From CBDATA01 sp965215615 (GTDB lineage Bacteria > Acidobacteriota > Vicinamibacteria > Marinacidobacterales > Marinacidobacteraceae), in the NCBI GenBank assembly GCA_965215615.1, contig OZ244068.1, positions 1,178,001 through 1,242,000 of the forward strand: a stretch of 64,000 nucleotides of DNA, in the 5' to 3' direction. Position 1 is the stretch's first letter. Each line of letters opens with the position of its first letter. The notes under the pieces were generated by a model. The model did not search any database, had not been told where the DNA came from, and was given only the letters and a program-made list of their open reading frames with translations. Shown in pieces: positions 41,662 through 49,964 of the stretch. The position numbers were made by a program, and so were the translations under genes.

Positions 41662-43134
41662 TTATCCCCGCATCAGGTATGGCTCGACGCGCTCCGGCGG
41701 GGGTGGCGCGGTGCGGAGCGAGACGAAGATCAGCGCCAGGACGTTCGCTGCTGCGCCGTAGATGCCCGGATGGATGTCGAGAAAGGCGAACTGCGGCCAG
41801 AGGTTCAGCGCGAGCGCGACTGCACAGCCGGCGAGGAGGCCCGAGATCGCGCCCTGCCGGGTGGCTCGCTTCCAGCACATCGCTGCGATCAGCAGCGGGA
41901 AGAACTGCGCAATGGCACCGTAGGACATGAGCAGCAGTCCCACGAGCGAAGCCTCGGTCCCGATGGCGAGGTAGTAGGCGAGCGCCCCCATCCCGATCGC
42001 GGTCAGTCGGATGAGCCGGGTTTCGGATGCCTGGTCCCGCTTCCGGCGGCGGAACGGCCGCTCCAGATCCCGGACCAGTACCGAAGCGCCGGCGTGGAGG
42101 ATCGCATCGCCCGAGCTCATCGAGGCGGCGAGCGCTCCGGCGCAGAAAAGCCCGATGGCGATCGCCGGAAGCTCGAGGTCCATCAGCATCGTCGGCAGGA
42201 TGGTGTCCGACGGGGAGATTCCGGGGTACGCGGTGATCGCCGCGAATCCGATCAGGAGCACCGGGATCAGGAAGATCTGGAAGGTGGGGAAGAAGACCAC
42301 CATCCGCTTCAGCGACCGGATGCTGCGCGCGGCGTAGATTTTCATGAAGTAGTGCGGCCAGACCGAAAATCCGAGGATGGAGACGAGGATCGCACTCGAA
42401 TAGGCCCCGTGGGTCCAGGCCGCGCCGTCCGGGCCGAGTCCGGGGGCGACCAGCATTTCGGGAACGGAGGCCGCGAGGTCGTCGAACATCGGGCCGATCC
42501 CGCCGTGGAGCTTGTACGGCAGGTAGAGGCCGAGCACCCAGGCGAGCCCCAGCATCAGGACACCCTGGAAGGTGTTGGTCCACCCCACGCCTACCACCCC
42601 GCTCCGGACCACATAGATCAGCACGACTCCGTAGGCGAGCGCCGCGCCCGCCCATTCCGGCATCCGCCCCTCGGTTACCACCGCGAAGACGTACCCCGCG
42701 CCCTTCATCTGGATGACGAGGTAGGGGACGAGCGAGACCGCGCTGATGACCGCCATGATCGCGGGGATCGCCCTTTCGCTCTCGAAGCGGTGGGCGAAGA
42801 ACTCGGCCTGGGTGACGAAGCCGAACCGTTTGCCGAGCAGCGCGATGCGCGGCCCGAGGAAATACCAGGGGATCAGTCCCACGGTTCCGTAGGAGACGAT
42901 GTAGAAGGCGGCGGCCCCCCGGGAGTACGCCCAGCCGGGAGCGCCGAGGAAGGCGAAGGCGCTGTAGATGGAAGCCCCCATCACGAAGTAGAGGACGAGG
43001 AAGCCGAGATTCCGATCCCCGGCGACGTAGCCTTCGGGAGTGTTCGAGGCTTGCCGTCCGGAGAAGAGCCCCACCGCCAGCGTGGCCCCGAGGTAGGCGA
43101 GCGTGGTCAGGAAGACGACGAGCCAGGGGGCCAC
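41662..43134 (-). CDS. sodium:solute symporter (SSS family)
   Basis: The 490-residue product has about 13 membrane helices and the SSS signature region (GASIYSAFAFLGAPGWAYSRG, GALAASMSSGDAILHAGAS) of Na+-coupled transporters for sugars, amino acids, carboxylates or osmolytes. The substrate cannot be named. GTG 43134 overlaps the DUF3311 stop by one base. DUF3311 proteins commonly accompany such symporters. It is the last gene before the BREX island. Confidence 0.9.
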   Translation of the reverse strand: MAPWLVVFLTTLAYLGATLAVGLFSGRQASNTPEGYVAGDRNLGFLVLYFVMGASIYSAFAFLGAPGWAYSRGAAAFYIVSYGTVGLIPWYFLGPRIALLGKRFGFVTQAEFFAHRFESERAIPAIMAVISAVSLVPYLVIQMKGAGYVFAVVTEGRMPEWAGAALAYGVVLIYVVRSGVVGVGWTNTFQGVLMLGLAWVLGLYLPYKLHGGIGPMFDDLAASVPEMLVAPGLGPDGAAWTHGAYSSAILVSILGFSVWPHYFMKIYAARSIRSLKRMVVFFPTFQIFLIPVLLIGFAAITAYPGISPSDTILPTMLMDLELPAIAIGLFCAGALAASMSSGDAILHAGASVLVRDLERPFRRRKRDQASETRLIRLTAIGMGALAYYLAIGTEASLVGLLLMSYGAIAQFFPLLIAAMCWKRATRQGAISGLLAGCAVALALNLWPQFAFLDIHPGIYGAAANVLALIFVSLRTAPPPPERVEPYLMRG

Positions 43135-43361
43135 TATCGCCAGTACTCCTCGTCGAGCGCTTCGTCTTCTTCCCGGTCGGCGCGGAAGATGCGCCAGAAG
43201 GTGACGAACACTGCGGCCACCATCAGGGCGAGCCAGAACATCGAAAACGGCATTCCGAGAATCCGCGGGGCGATCCCGCCCACCAGCGGATAGAGCGGCC
43301 AGACGCTGAAGAACAGGATCAGAACGGCGACCGCGAAGCCGAACCGGTGTCGTGGGATCAT
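43134..43361 (-). CDS. DUF3311 small membrane protein
   Basis: The 75-residue product has two membrane helices (FAVAVLILFFSVWPLYPL, PFSMFWLALMVAAVFVTFW) with a charged tail (DREEDEALDEEYWR), as in DUF3311 proteins that sit directly before SSS symporters and may act as an accessory subunit. Its ATG overlaps the glutaminyl cyclase stop as ATGA, and its stop shares a base with the symporter start. A longer open frame upstream is opposite conserved sequence and was not used. Confidence 0.83.
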   Translation of the reverse strand: MIPRHRFGFAVAVLILFFSVWPLYPLVGGIAPRILGMPFSMFWLALMVAAVFVTFWRIFRADREEDEALDEEYWR

Positions 43362-44152
43362 CGGGGGATCACCTCGATCTCGTAAAGCGTCGGCCACTTC
43401 TTCCCGGTGACGAAGAGCCGGCGGGTCTCCGGATCCCAGGCGATCCCGTTCAGCACGTCGGTATCCCGCTCGCGATCCTCCGCCGGGAGCAGCCCGGAAA
43501 GATCCACGAAGGCGAGCACCCGGCCGGATTCGGGATCGATGCGGGCGATCCGGTCCTCGGTCCAGATGTTGGCCCAGATCTCGCCCTCGATCCATTCCAG
43601 TTCGTTCAGCCCGGAGACCGGCCGTCCCTGGTCGTACACGGCGAGCTCGCCGAGCTCCCGGTGGGTCGCGGGGTCCCGGAAGCGGAGCACGTGGGTTCCG
43701 TCGCTCATCACGAGCCGCTCCCCGTCGTAGGTCAACCCCCAGCCTTCGCCGGCGTAGCGGAATTCGCCCAGCAACGCGAAGGTCTCGGGATCGTGGACGA
43801 AGCCGACCCCCGCGGTCCAGGTGAGCATGTGGATGCGCCCCCCGGCAATCGTCGAGCCCTCGCCGAAATACATCGGGAGGAGCCGGCGCTCGGCGAGCAC
43901 CCGCCCGGTCTCGAGTTCGACGCGCCGGAGAGTGGATTCGCCCCGGAGGCCGGTGCTCTCGTAGAGGAAACCGTCGTGGAAGAAGAGCCCCTGGGTGAAG
44001 GCAGCGCGGTCGTGGGGAAACTCGCGCATCACTCGGTAGCCGAGGACCGGGGCGGCCTGCGCCAGGGGAGGAGTCGGAGCGGGAAGCGGCTCTCCCGCCG
44101 CTCCGCACGCAAGGGCGGCGAGCAGCGCGAGGGCAGGGACGCGCGCCTTCAT
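43358..44152 (-). CDS. glutaminyl-peptide cyclotransferase (plant/bacterial type)
   Basis: This enzyme cyclises N-terminal glutamine to pyroglutamate. The 264-residue product has a lipoprotein-like signal (ALLAALACGA) and a five-bladed propeller: MREFPHDRAAFTQGLFF, YESTGLRGESTLRRVEL, GWGLTYDGERLVMSDGTH, LNELEWIEGEIWANIW and VLNGIAWDPETRRLFVTGKKWP, all characteristic of the glutamine cyclotransferase family. ATG 44152 is used. An in-frame ATG at 44164 is possible. It starts the minus-strand run toward the symporter. Confidence 0.9.
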   Translation of the reverse strand: MKARVPALALLAALACGAAGEPLPAPTPPLAQAAPVLGYRVMREFPHDRAAFTQGLFFHDGFLYESTGLRGESTLRRVELETGRVLAERRLLPMYFGEGSTIAGGRIHMLTWTAGVGFVHDPETFALLGEFRYAGEGWGLTYDGERLVMSDGTHVLRFRDPATHRELGELAVYDQGRPVSGLNELEWIEGEIWANIWTEDRIARIDPESGRVLAFVDLSGLLPAEDRERDTDVLNGIAWDPETRRLFVTGKKWPTLYEIEVIPR

Positions 44153-44200
44153 GCGCACAATCATCGCACGATCAAGTGCACGGTCTCGTATCCTTGCCGC

Positions 44201-45526
44201 ATGTCTCGGGAATCCCTCGCTCAGAGCTTCACCCACCACCTGGAAATCCGTCTTGCCGGCCTCGTCGAGGATCTGGAATCCACCGGCTTCGATGCCGTCC
44301 TCGTGGACTCGGGCCGCCAGCGTTTCTTTTTCCGGGATGACCAGTCGCCGGCTTTCCGCACGAACGCCCACTTCCTCCACTTCTGTCCGTTCGCCGGGCC
44401 GAACAATCTGTTGCTGCTCACCCGGGACGAAACTCCGGTGCTGTTCGCGCTGCTCGCCGAGGATTTCTGGTACGAGCCGCCTTCGCTCGGCGATCCGTTC
44501 TGGGCGGGGGAATTCCGCATCGTCCGCTCTTCCTCCCGCCGCGAGCAGACCGGCGCGTTGCTCGCCGAGCTCGAAAACCGGCGGACCGCTTCGATCAGCG
44601 AGACACCCCACCTCGCGGAGATGTTCGACCTCACCCACAACCCGGCTCCGCTTCTCGCGCGGATGGACTGGCGGCGCGCCGTCAAGACACCCTACGAGAT
44701 CCAATGCATTTCGGAAGCGAACGAGGTGGCGGCACAGGGCCACCGGATGGCGGAAAGCGCCTTCCGCGACGGAGGGAGCGAAGCCGCCATCCACCGGGCC
44801 TTCATGGCCGGAGTCGGCGGGGTGGAGGCGGAGCTTCCGTACCCCACCATCGTTGCGCTCGACGAGAAGGGCGCGATCCTCCACTACGAGGGGAAGCGTC
44901 CGGATCACGCCCCCGGCCGCAGCCTGCTCATCGATGCCGGCACCGAGACGCGCGGCTATGCCTCCGACATCACCCGAACCTGCGCCGGCGAGGGCGCGAG
45001 CGACGATTTCCGGGCGCTGATCGCGGCCATGGATCGGGCGCAGTTGGGTCTCGTCGCCGAGAGCCGCGCCGGACGCCCGTGGGCGGAGGTGCATCTCGCC
45101 GCCCACCACGCGCTCGCTTCGGTGCTCCGGGACCAGCAGATCCTCCGGGTCTCCCCGGAAGAAGCGGTCGAGAACAGCCTCAGCCGGGCCTTCTTCCCGC
45201 ACGGCATCGGACATTTCCTCGGCCTTCAGGTCCACGACGTGGGGGGCCATCTCCGCGATCCGGACGGCCGGGTCGCGCCGCCTCCGAAGTCCGATCCGGC
45301 GCTCCGCACCACCCGGGTTCTCGAACCGGGGACAGTCGTCACCATCGAGCCCGGGATCTACTTCATCGAGAGCCTGCTCGCCCCCTGGCGGGAAGGAAAA
45401 AACGCCTCGGCGGTGAACTGGGAAGTGGTGGACGCGCTCGCCCCCTTCGGCGGCGTGCGGATCGAGGACGACGTGGTGGTGACCGGGGACGGCCCGCGCA
45501 ACCTGACCCGGGAGTATCTGGACTGA
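44201..45526 (+). CDS. pepQ: Xaa-Pro dipeptidase (prolidase)
   Basis: Prolidase hydrolyses dipeptides with C-terminal proline using two Mn2+ ions. The 441-residue product has the pita-bread metal ligands in the expected order: LLIDAGTETRGYASDITRT (two Asp), GIGHFLGLQVHD (His), TIEPGIYF (Glu) and VRIEDDVVV (Glu). The length is close to the E. coli enzyme. It is divergent from the glutaminyl cyclase and is coupled to the next gene by a CTGA overlap. Confidence 0.92.
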   Translation: MSRESLAQSFTHHLEIRLAGLVEDLESTGFDAVLVDSGRQRFFFRDDQSPAFRTNAHFLHFCPFAGPNNLLLLTRDETPVLFALLAEDFWYEPPSLGDPFWAGEFRIVRSSSRREQTGALLAELENRRTASISETPHLAEMFDLTHNPAPLLARMDWRRAVKTPYEIQCISEANEVAAQGHRMAESAFRDGGSEAAIHRAFMAGVGGVEAELPYPTIVALDEKGAILHYEGKRPDHAPGRSLLIDAGTETRGYASDITRTCAGEGASDDFRALIAAMDRAQLGLVAESRAGRPWAEVHLAAHHALASVLRDQQILRVSPEEAVENSLSRAFFPHGIGHFLGLQVHDVGGHLRDPDGRVAPPPKSDPALRTTRVLEPGTVVTIEPGIYFIESLLAPWREGKNASAVNWEVVDALAPFGGVRIEDDVVVTGDGPRNLTREYLD

Positions 45527-46590
45527 TTCGGTTCGCGCTGGTCGTCCCCCTCCTGCTGGGTGCCTGCGGCTCCGGGTGGCCCCCGGTGGAGCAGGTGCAG
45601 GAGACGCGAGATGCTCTTTTCTCCGAGGTTCGCTCCCGCGTGCTCGAAGGAGATTTCCTCCGCGGAGATGGTTTCGTCTATGCGGTGGACATCGGTGAAC
45701 TGCTCAAGGTGGCGGCCCGCTACCGGGACCGGGAGATGGCGGATGCGCTCCGGGAGTTCGCCATCCGGAACCTGATCGTGGACGATCCGAACGACCCGTT
45801 CACCCGCGGCTTCGTCCTCTGGCGATTTCGTCCGGAAGAGGAGGCCCGCGATGCGTCGGGGACCACCGAGGGGCTCCGCATTTCCGAGGGGTTCTGGGAA
45901 CTCGCCGAGGAGTTCGGGAACGAAGAGGACCGCGCGATCGCTCTTCTGACCCTCGAAGGGTACGCCCGGCACGCTGCGCCCGCCCGCGGGACCGATCTCC
46001 TGCTGGTCCGCAACTACTTCAACTTCCGCAGCCGGGATTTCGCGACCAACTCCTTCCTCGTGGACTACGCGCCCGACCATGTGGCCCGGGTGGCGCGTGC
46101 CGAGGGGCGGGAGGATTTCGCTCGCCTCGCCGCCGAGAGCTACCGGGTGGTACGGGCCGCGGTTTCGCCGGCAGGCCTTCTCTACGATGTCTTCCAGCCG
46201 GAGATGGCCACCCTTTACGACGATTCCCGCACGCTGCTGTTTTCCCCGAACGACATCATCCAGACTTCGAACGCGGCCTCGGTGGCGCTCCACGCGATGG
46301 AGGGCGCTCCCGAAGTTGCGGATGCGGTGCTCGCCTTCTGTTTCGAGCGGATGCCGGGGCTGCGGCTCGCCTACTACGGACGCACCGGCGAGGAGGCGCG
46401 CAGCAAGCGTCCGGGAGTCGAGATATGGGGGACGCTCGCCGAGATGGCGTCCCGCAGCGGGAACCGCCGTGCGCTCGATGCCTTCCGCGGGTTCCTGGTC
46501 ACGAACGCGGTGGAATCGCGGATCCCGGAGGACGCCTTCCTGTACGTGGCGGCCCACCTGCTGCTCGGGCTTCGCGCGCTCGAGCCGTGA
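45523..46590 (+). CDS. lipoprotein of unknown function
   Basis: The roughly 355-residue product begins at a hydrophobic stretch with the lipobox LLLGAC, so it is probably a lipoprotein. No ATG, GTG or TTG precedes that stretch in frame. The only start compatible with the signal is CTG at 45523, overlapping the prolidase stop as CTGA, with ATT 45526 next in line. The mature part is helical (YRDREMADALREFAIRNLIV, FWELAEEFGNEEDRAIALLT) and may form an alpha-barrel like those of some glycan-acting proteins. Its stop overlaps the sulfatase-like gene as GTGA. No function is assigned. Confidence 0.68.
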   Translation: MIRFALVVPLLLGACGSGWPPVEQVQETRDALFSEVRSRVLEGDFLRGDGFVYAVDIGELLKVAARYRDREMADALREFAIRNLIVDDPNDPFTRGFVLWRFRPEEEARDASGTTEGLRISEGFWELAEEFGNEEDRAIALLTLEGYARHAAPARGTDLLLVRNYFNFRSRDFATNSFLVDYAPDHVARVARAEGREDFARLAAESYRVVRAAVSPAGLLYDVFQPEMATLYDDSRTLLFSPNDIIQTSNAASVALHAMEGAPEVADAVLAFCFERMPGLRLAYYGRTGEEARSKRPGVEIWGTLAEMASRSGNRRALDAFRGFLVTNAVESRIPEDAFLYVAAHLLLGLRALEP

Positions 46591-48116
46591 GGAGTGCCCT
46601 TTTCGCGCTTGTCGCGCTGAACCTGATCCTCTCGCTCGGGGTCCGGTTCGAGCCGCCCTGGTTTGTCCCGCAGCTCGCCGTGAGCCCGGAACTCGCCGGT
46701 TTCGTTCTTCTGCTGGCGGTGGCCCCGGCGTTCTTCTGCCGCTTCGGCCGAGCCGGCCGGTATCTGCTGACCGGGTTGTTCGGGCTCTTTTTCATTGCAC
46801 GGCTCGCTGAGAGGATCGCTTTCGATCTCCTCGGACGACCACTCGACCCGATCGGCGATCTCCCGCACGTGGGGGCGGTGGCCTCGATGCTCCGGGTCAC
46901 GCTCCCGGCTCCGATGCTCGCCCTGCTGATCGCCGGGGTACTCGGGCTCGCAGCGGTGCTCGTGATTTTCGGAGAGCGGGGGGTCGCGACCCTGACCCGC
47001 GCCGCCGGTGAAGCCTCTTTGCGGATGCGGTGGATCGCTGCCGCCCTCTCGCTCGCCGCGATCCTGCTTCCGCTGGGGCCGGAGGGGGGCTCCGGCGTGC
47101 GCGCCGCCTTGCGGATCGGGCTCGCCCCGCTCGGCGATCCGCCCCCTCCGCTGACCGCGCCCGAGCTTCCCCCGGCACCGGATCTCGGCGGCGCCGACCT
47201 GCTGGTGATCTTCGTCGAGTCCTACGGAGTGGCGGCTTTCGAAGACGAGGAGCGCCACGCCCGTCTCGCTCCGGCGCTCGAACGGCTCCGCTCGGACGCG
47301 GCAGCCGGCGGCTTCGAGCACCTCGCGGCGCAGATCCAGAGCCCGACCTTCGGAGGAGGCTCGTGGCGGGCCCACGCCTCCCTGCTTTCCGGAATCTGGG
47401 TGGATTCGGAGGCCCGCTACCGGTCGCTCCTCGCCTCGGATCGGGCGAGCCTCGCGCGCCGCTTCGCCGCTGCCGGATACCGGACGGTGGCCTATGAACC
47501 GGGGATCTCCGGTTTCTGGCCGGATGGGGAGTGGTACGGATTCGAAAAGACCTACGACCGCGCCGCCATCGGGTACGAAGGGCCGCGGATCGGCTGGTGG
47601 GAAGTTCCGGACCAGTACACCCTCTACGCGCTCCACCGTCAGGAGCTCCGGAAAGCCACCCGGCCGGTCTTCGCCAAGGTCTCGCTCATCATGAGCCACA
47701 TCCCCTATTGGCCGATTCCGCCCTATGTCACGCCGTGGAGTCGCTTCGACGAGGGAACCGCTTACGACGGCCCGATCCGGTCCATCGCCCACGACGACTA
47801 CCGGGATCTGGAGGAGCTTTCCGACCGCTACGTGGCGAGCCTCGGCTACGAATTCCGCATCCTCGGCGGGTTCCTGCGCGATCTGGTTCCGCGCCGGGCG
47901 CTGGTGGTGGTTCTCGGGGACCATCAGCCTCCCCGTCTTTCGCTCCACGAGAGCGATACCTGGGCGGTACCGATCCATCTCTTCTCGCAGGATCCGAACC
48001 TCCTCGAACCCTTCCGGGAGCTCGGTTTCGAGAAAACTCTCACTCCGCTCGCTGGAAGCTCCTGGCGCATGAGCGACCTGCCGCACGACCTGGCGGCGCT
48101 GTTCCCGCGATCTTGA
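46587..48116 (+). CDS. membrane-bound sulfatase-family protein (LTA-synthase-like)
   Basis: The 509-residue product has four to five N-terminal membrane helices (residues 1-165) and a periplasmic alkaline-phosphatase-superfamily domain: ADLLVIFVESYGV with the putative nucleophile region at SPTFGGGSWRAHASLLSG, FAKVSLIMSHIPYWP and VVVLGDHQPP. This is the plan of lipoteichoic-acid synthases and phosphoglycerol/phosphoethanolamine transferases. The substrate is likely a glycan or lipid head group. GTG 46587 overlaps the previous stop. The next gene encodes a phospholipid-type phosphotransferase, which supports an envelope-polymer role. Confidence 0.8.
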   Translation: MRSALFALVALNLILSLGVRFEPPWFVPQLAVSPELAGFVLLLAVAPAFFCRFGRAGRYLLTGLFGLFFIARLAERIAFDLLGRPLDPIGDLPHVGAVASMLRVTLPAPMLALLIAGVLGLAAVLVIFGERGVATLTRAAGEASLRMRWIAAALSLAAILLPLGPEGGSGVRAALRIGLAPLGDPPPPLTAPELPPAPDLGGADLLVIFVESYGVAAFEDEERHARLAPALERLRSDAAAGGFEHLAAQIQSPTFGGGSWRAHASLLSGIWVDSEARYRSLLASDRASLARRFAAAGYRTVAYEPGISGFWPDGEWYGFEKTYDRAAIGYEGPRIGWWEVPDQYTLYALHRQELRKATRPVFAKVSLIMSHIPYWPIPPYVTPWSRFDEGTAYDGPIRSIAHDDYRDLEELSDRYVASLGYEFRILGGFLRDLVPRRALVVVLGDHQPPRLSLHESDTWAVPIHLFSQDPNLLEPFRELGFEKTLTPLAGSSWRMSDLPHDLAALFPRS

Positions 48117-48907
48117 TCTTCATCGTCGTGGCCGTCGCGCTTTTCGGCCTCGTTTTGTTGCGCGTTCTCCCGGAACGGGGGCATCATCGGGCCGTGGACG
48201 GCGCTCCGCTGTCTTTCGGTCCCGCCAACTGGCTCACCCTGATCCGGCTCGGGCTGTTCTCGGCTCTCGGGGGTTATGGCGCGTTCGCCCTGACCGGAGG
48301 GGAGGCTTCCGGCTGGTTCCCCGCTATCGCCTACGGGGCGGCGGTGCTCGCCGATGCGCTCGACGGAGTGCTGGCACGGCGGTCGGGAGCTGCCACGGAA
48401 TTCGGCGCGCTCTTCGACCTCGAAACCGACGCGCTCGGCATGGCCGCCGCTTCGGTGGCCGCGGTTCTGGTCGCCGGCACTCTCGCTCCCTGGTACCTGC
48501 TGGCCGGCTTCGCCCGGTATCTTTTCGCGCTCGGTCTTGCGATCGAGTCCGCCCTCGGGAGAAGGACGCGCCCGCTCGATCCGAATCCCTTCCGCCGCCG
48601 GCTCGCCGGCTTCCAGATGGGCCTGCTGGTCGCATGTTTGATCCCGGAGGTCCCGCCCCGCTGGATAGCTCCGGCGGCGCTCGCCCTCGGGGTTCCGTTC
48701 CTCGTGGGATTCGCCCGCGACTACCTGGTGGTTACGGAACGCATCATCGCCCCGGCGAACACCCGGTGGCTCCGCTTCCGCAAACCGGCTGCGTTCACGG
48801 CCGCCGTGTTGCTGCTCGCCGGAGGCATCGCCGGCTTCCTGTCTGGCCCGGTGGCACTCAGCGCGCTCCTCTTCGCGTGGCTGGTCCATCCGTCGTTGCG
48901 GACATGA
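48113..48907 (+). CDS. CDP-alcohol phosphatidyltransferase family protein
   Basis: The 264-residue membrane protein has the CDP-alcohol phosphotransferase signature D-x2-DG-x2-AR...G-x3-D-x3-D in DALDGVLARRSGAATEFG followed by FDLETD. It joins an alcohol to a phosphatidyl or similar group released from a CDP-linked donor. It starts at TTG 48113 (TTGA overlap) and belongs to the lipoprotein/sulfatase cluster. Its last 50 bases overlap the convergent glycosyltransferase gene. Confidence 0.87.
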   Translation: MIFIVVAVALFGLVLLRVLPERGHHRAVDGAPLSFGPANWLTLIRLGLFSALGGYGAFALTGGEASGWFPAIAYGAAVLADALDGVLARRSGAATEFGALFDLETDALGMAAASVAAVLVAGTLAPWYLLAGFARYLFALGLAIESALGRRTRPLDPNPFRRRLAGFQMGLLVACLIPEVPPRWIAPAALALGVPFLVGFARDYLVVTERIIAPANTRWLRFRKPAAFTAAVLLLAGGIAGFLSGPVALSALLFAWLVHPSLRT

Positions 48908-49916
48908 GCGGATTCCGGAGAACCTCCAGAAGCAGCCGCTCCGCGGCGCGCGCGCTCGTCTGCCAGTCAGGCCATTGCCGGTGGGTTCGGAGTGCGGCTT
49001 TTCCCGTGCGGGCCAGCATCTCCCGGTCGGTGGCCGCCCGGCGGAGAAGCGCCGCGATGCGATCCGGTTCCTCATTCGGCTCGACGAGCCAGCCGTTCTC
49101 GCCGTGGGTCACGAGATCCGGTGCGCCGCCGGAAGCCGCCGCGATCACCGGGAGCCCGAAAGCGAAGGCCTCCAGATAGATCAGCCCGAAGCCCTCGTGA
49201 GTCGAAGGCCCGGCGAGCAGGTGCGCGGAGCGAAGGAGTTGCGGGAGTTCCCCGGCTCCGAGGTGCTCCCGCACCCGGAGACCGCTTTCGAACACGCGAT
49301 GAGCCACCTCCGACTCTGTGGGATCGGGGGAGCCGCAGATCGTCAGCTCGCATTCCGGGGTCTGGCGCGTCGCTTCGATCAGTTCGAGAACCCGCTTGCG
49401 GCGCGAGAGCCGGCCGAGGAAAACGACCCGCAGTGGCCCGGGTTCCTTCGCGCGTTGCTCCACCTCGGTTTCGTCCGGCAGGTCTTCGGGAAGCGGGCCT
49501 CCGCCAAGCGTGTCCCTTCCTGGCGCGATTACCGCCGCCGGAACGGTGCTCCCCCGGAGTTCGAGCGCCCGGTCCCGGCTCCACCGGCTGGGTGCGAGGA
49601 TTCCCTCGACGCCGCGCAGGAACGCCCGCTCTGAAGCGGCGAGAGCGGCCCGTTCTTCCGCCTTCCGCTCCGGCTCGTCGCAACCGAGGTGGTGGACCAT
49701 CGCGATCCGCGGGGTCTCACTGCTTTTGCCCAAAGTCGCGTGGAGCAGTTCGTCCTGGATCAGGACATCGGCATCTGGCGTTTCGTTGGTTGCGATGACG
49801 ACCTCGTGGCCGAGTGTCCGAAGCGCCGCTCCGAGCCGCCGGTCGAAGAGGTTCCCCCCCGATTCGGCTCCGTGTTGAAGGGGGATCTGGAATCCGATCC
49901 GGAGCGTACGGGGCAT
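48858..49916 (-). CDS. glycosyltransferase family 4 protein
   Basis: The 352-residue product has a GT-B fold with the acceptor domain starting MPRTLRIGFQIPLQHGAES, the linker LRVVFLGRLSRRKRVLELIEA, and the donor-site STHEGFGLIYLEAFAFGLPVIA with the EX7E element. Sugar donor and acceptor are unknown. The 3' end extends 50 bases into the opposite-strand CDP-alcohol transferase gene. An earlier stop is not present in the frame. Confidence 0.88.
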   Translation of the reverse strand: MPRTLRIGFQIPLQHGAESGGNLFDRRLGAALRTLGHEVVIATNETPDADVLIQDELLHATLGKSSETPRIAMVHHLGCDEPERKAEERAALAASERAFLRGVEGILAPSRWSRDRALELRGSTVPAAVIAPGRDTLGGGPLPEDLPDETEVEQRAKEPGPLRVVFLGRLSRRKRVLELIEATRQTPECELTICGSPDPTESEVAHRVFESGLRVREHLGAGELPQLLRSAHLLAGPSTHEGFGLIYLEAFAFGLPVIAAASGGAPDLVTHGENGWLVEPNEEPDRIAALLRRAATDREMLARTGKAALRTHRQWPDWQTSARAAERLLLEVLRNPLMSATTDGPATRRGAR

Positions 49917-49964
49917 GGTGCCGCAGCCTACCCCGGTGCGGCCCATGATCGCTACGCTCCCGCC

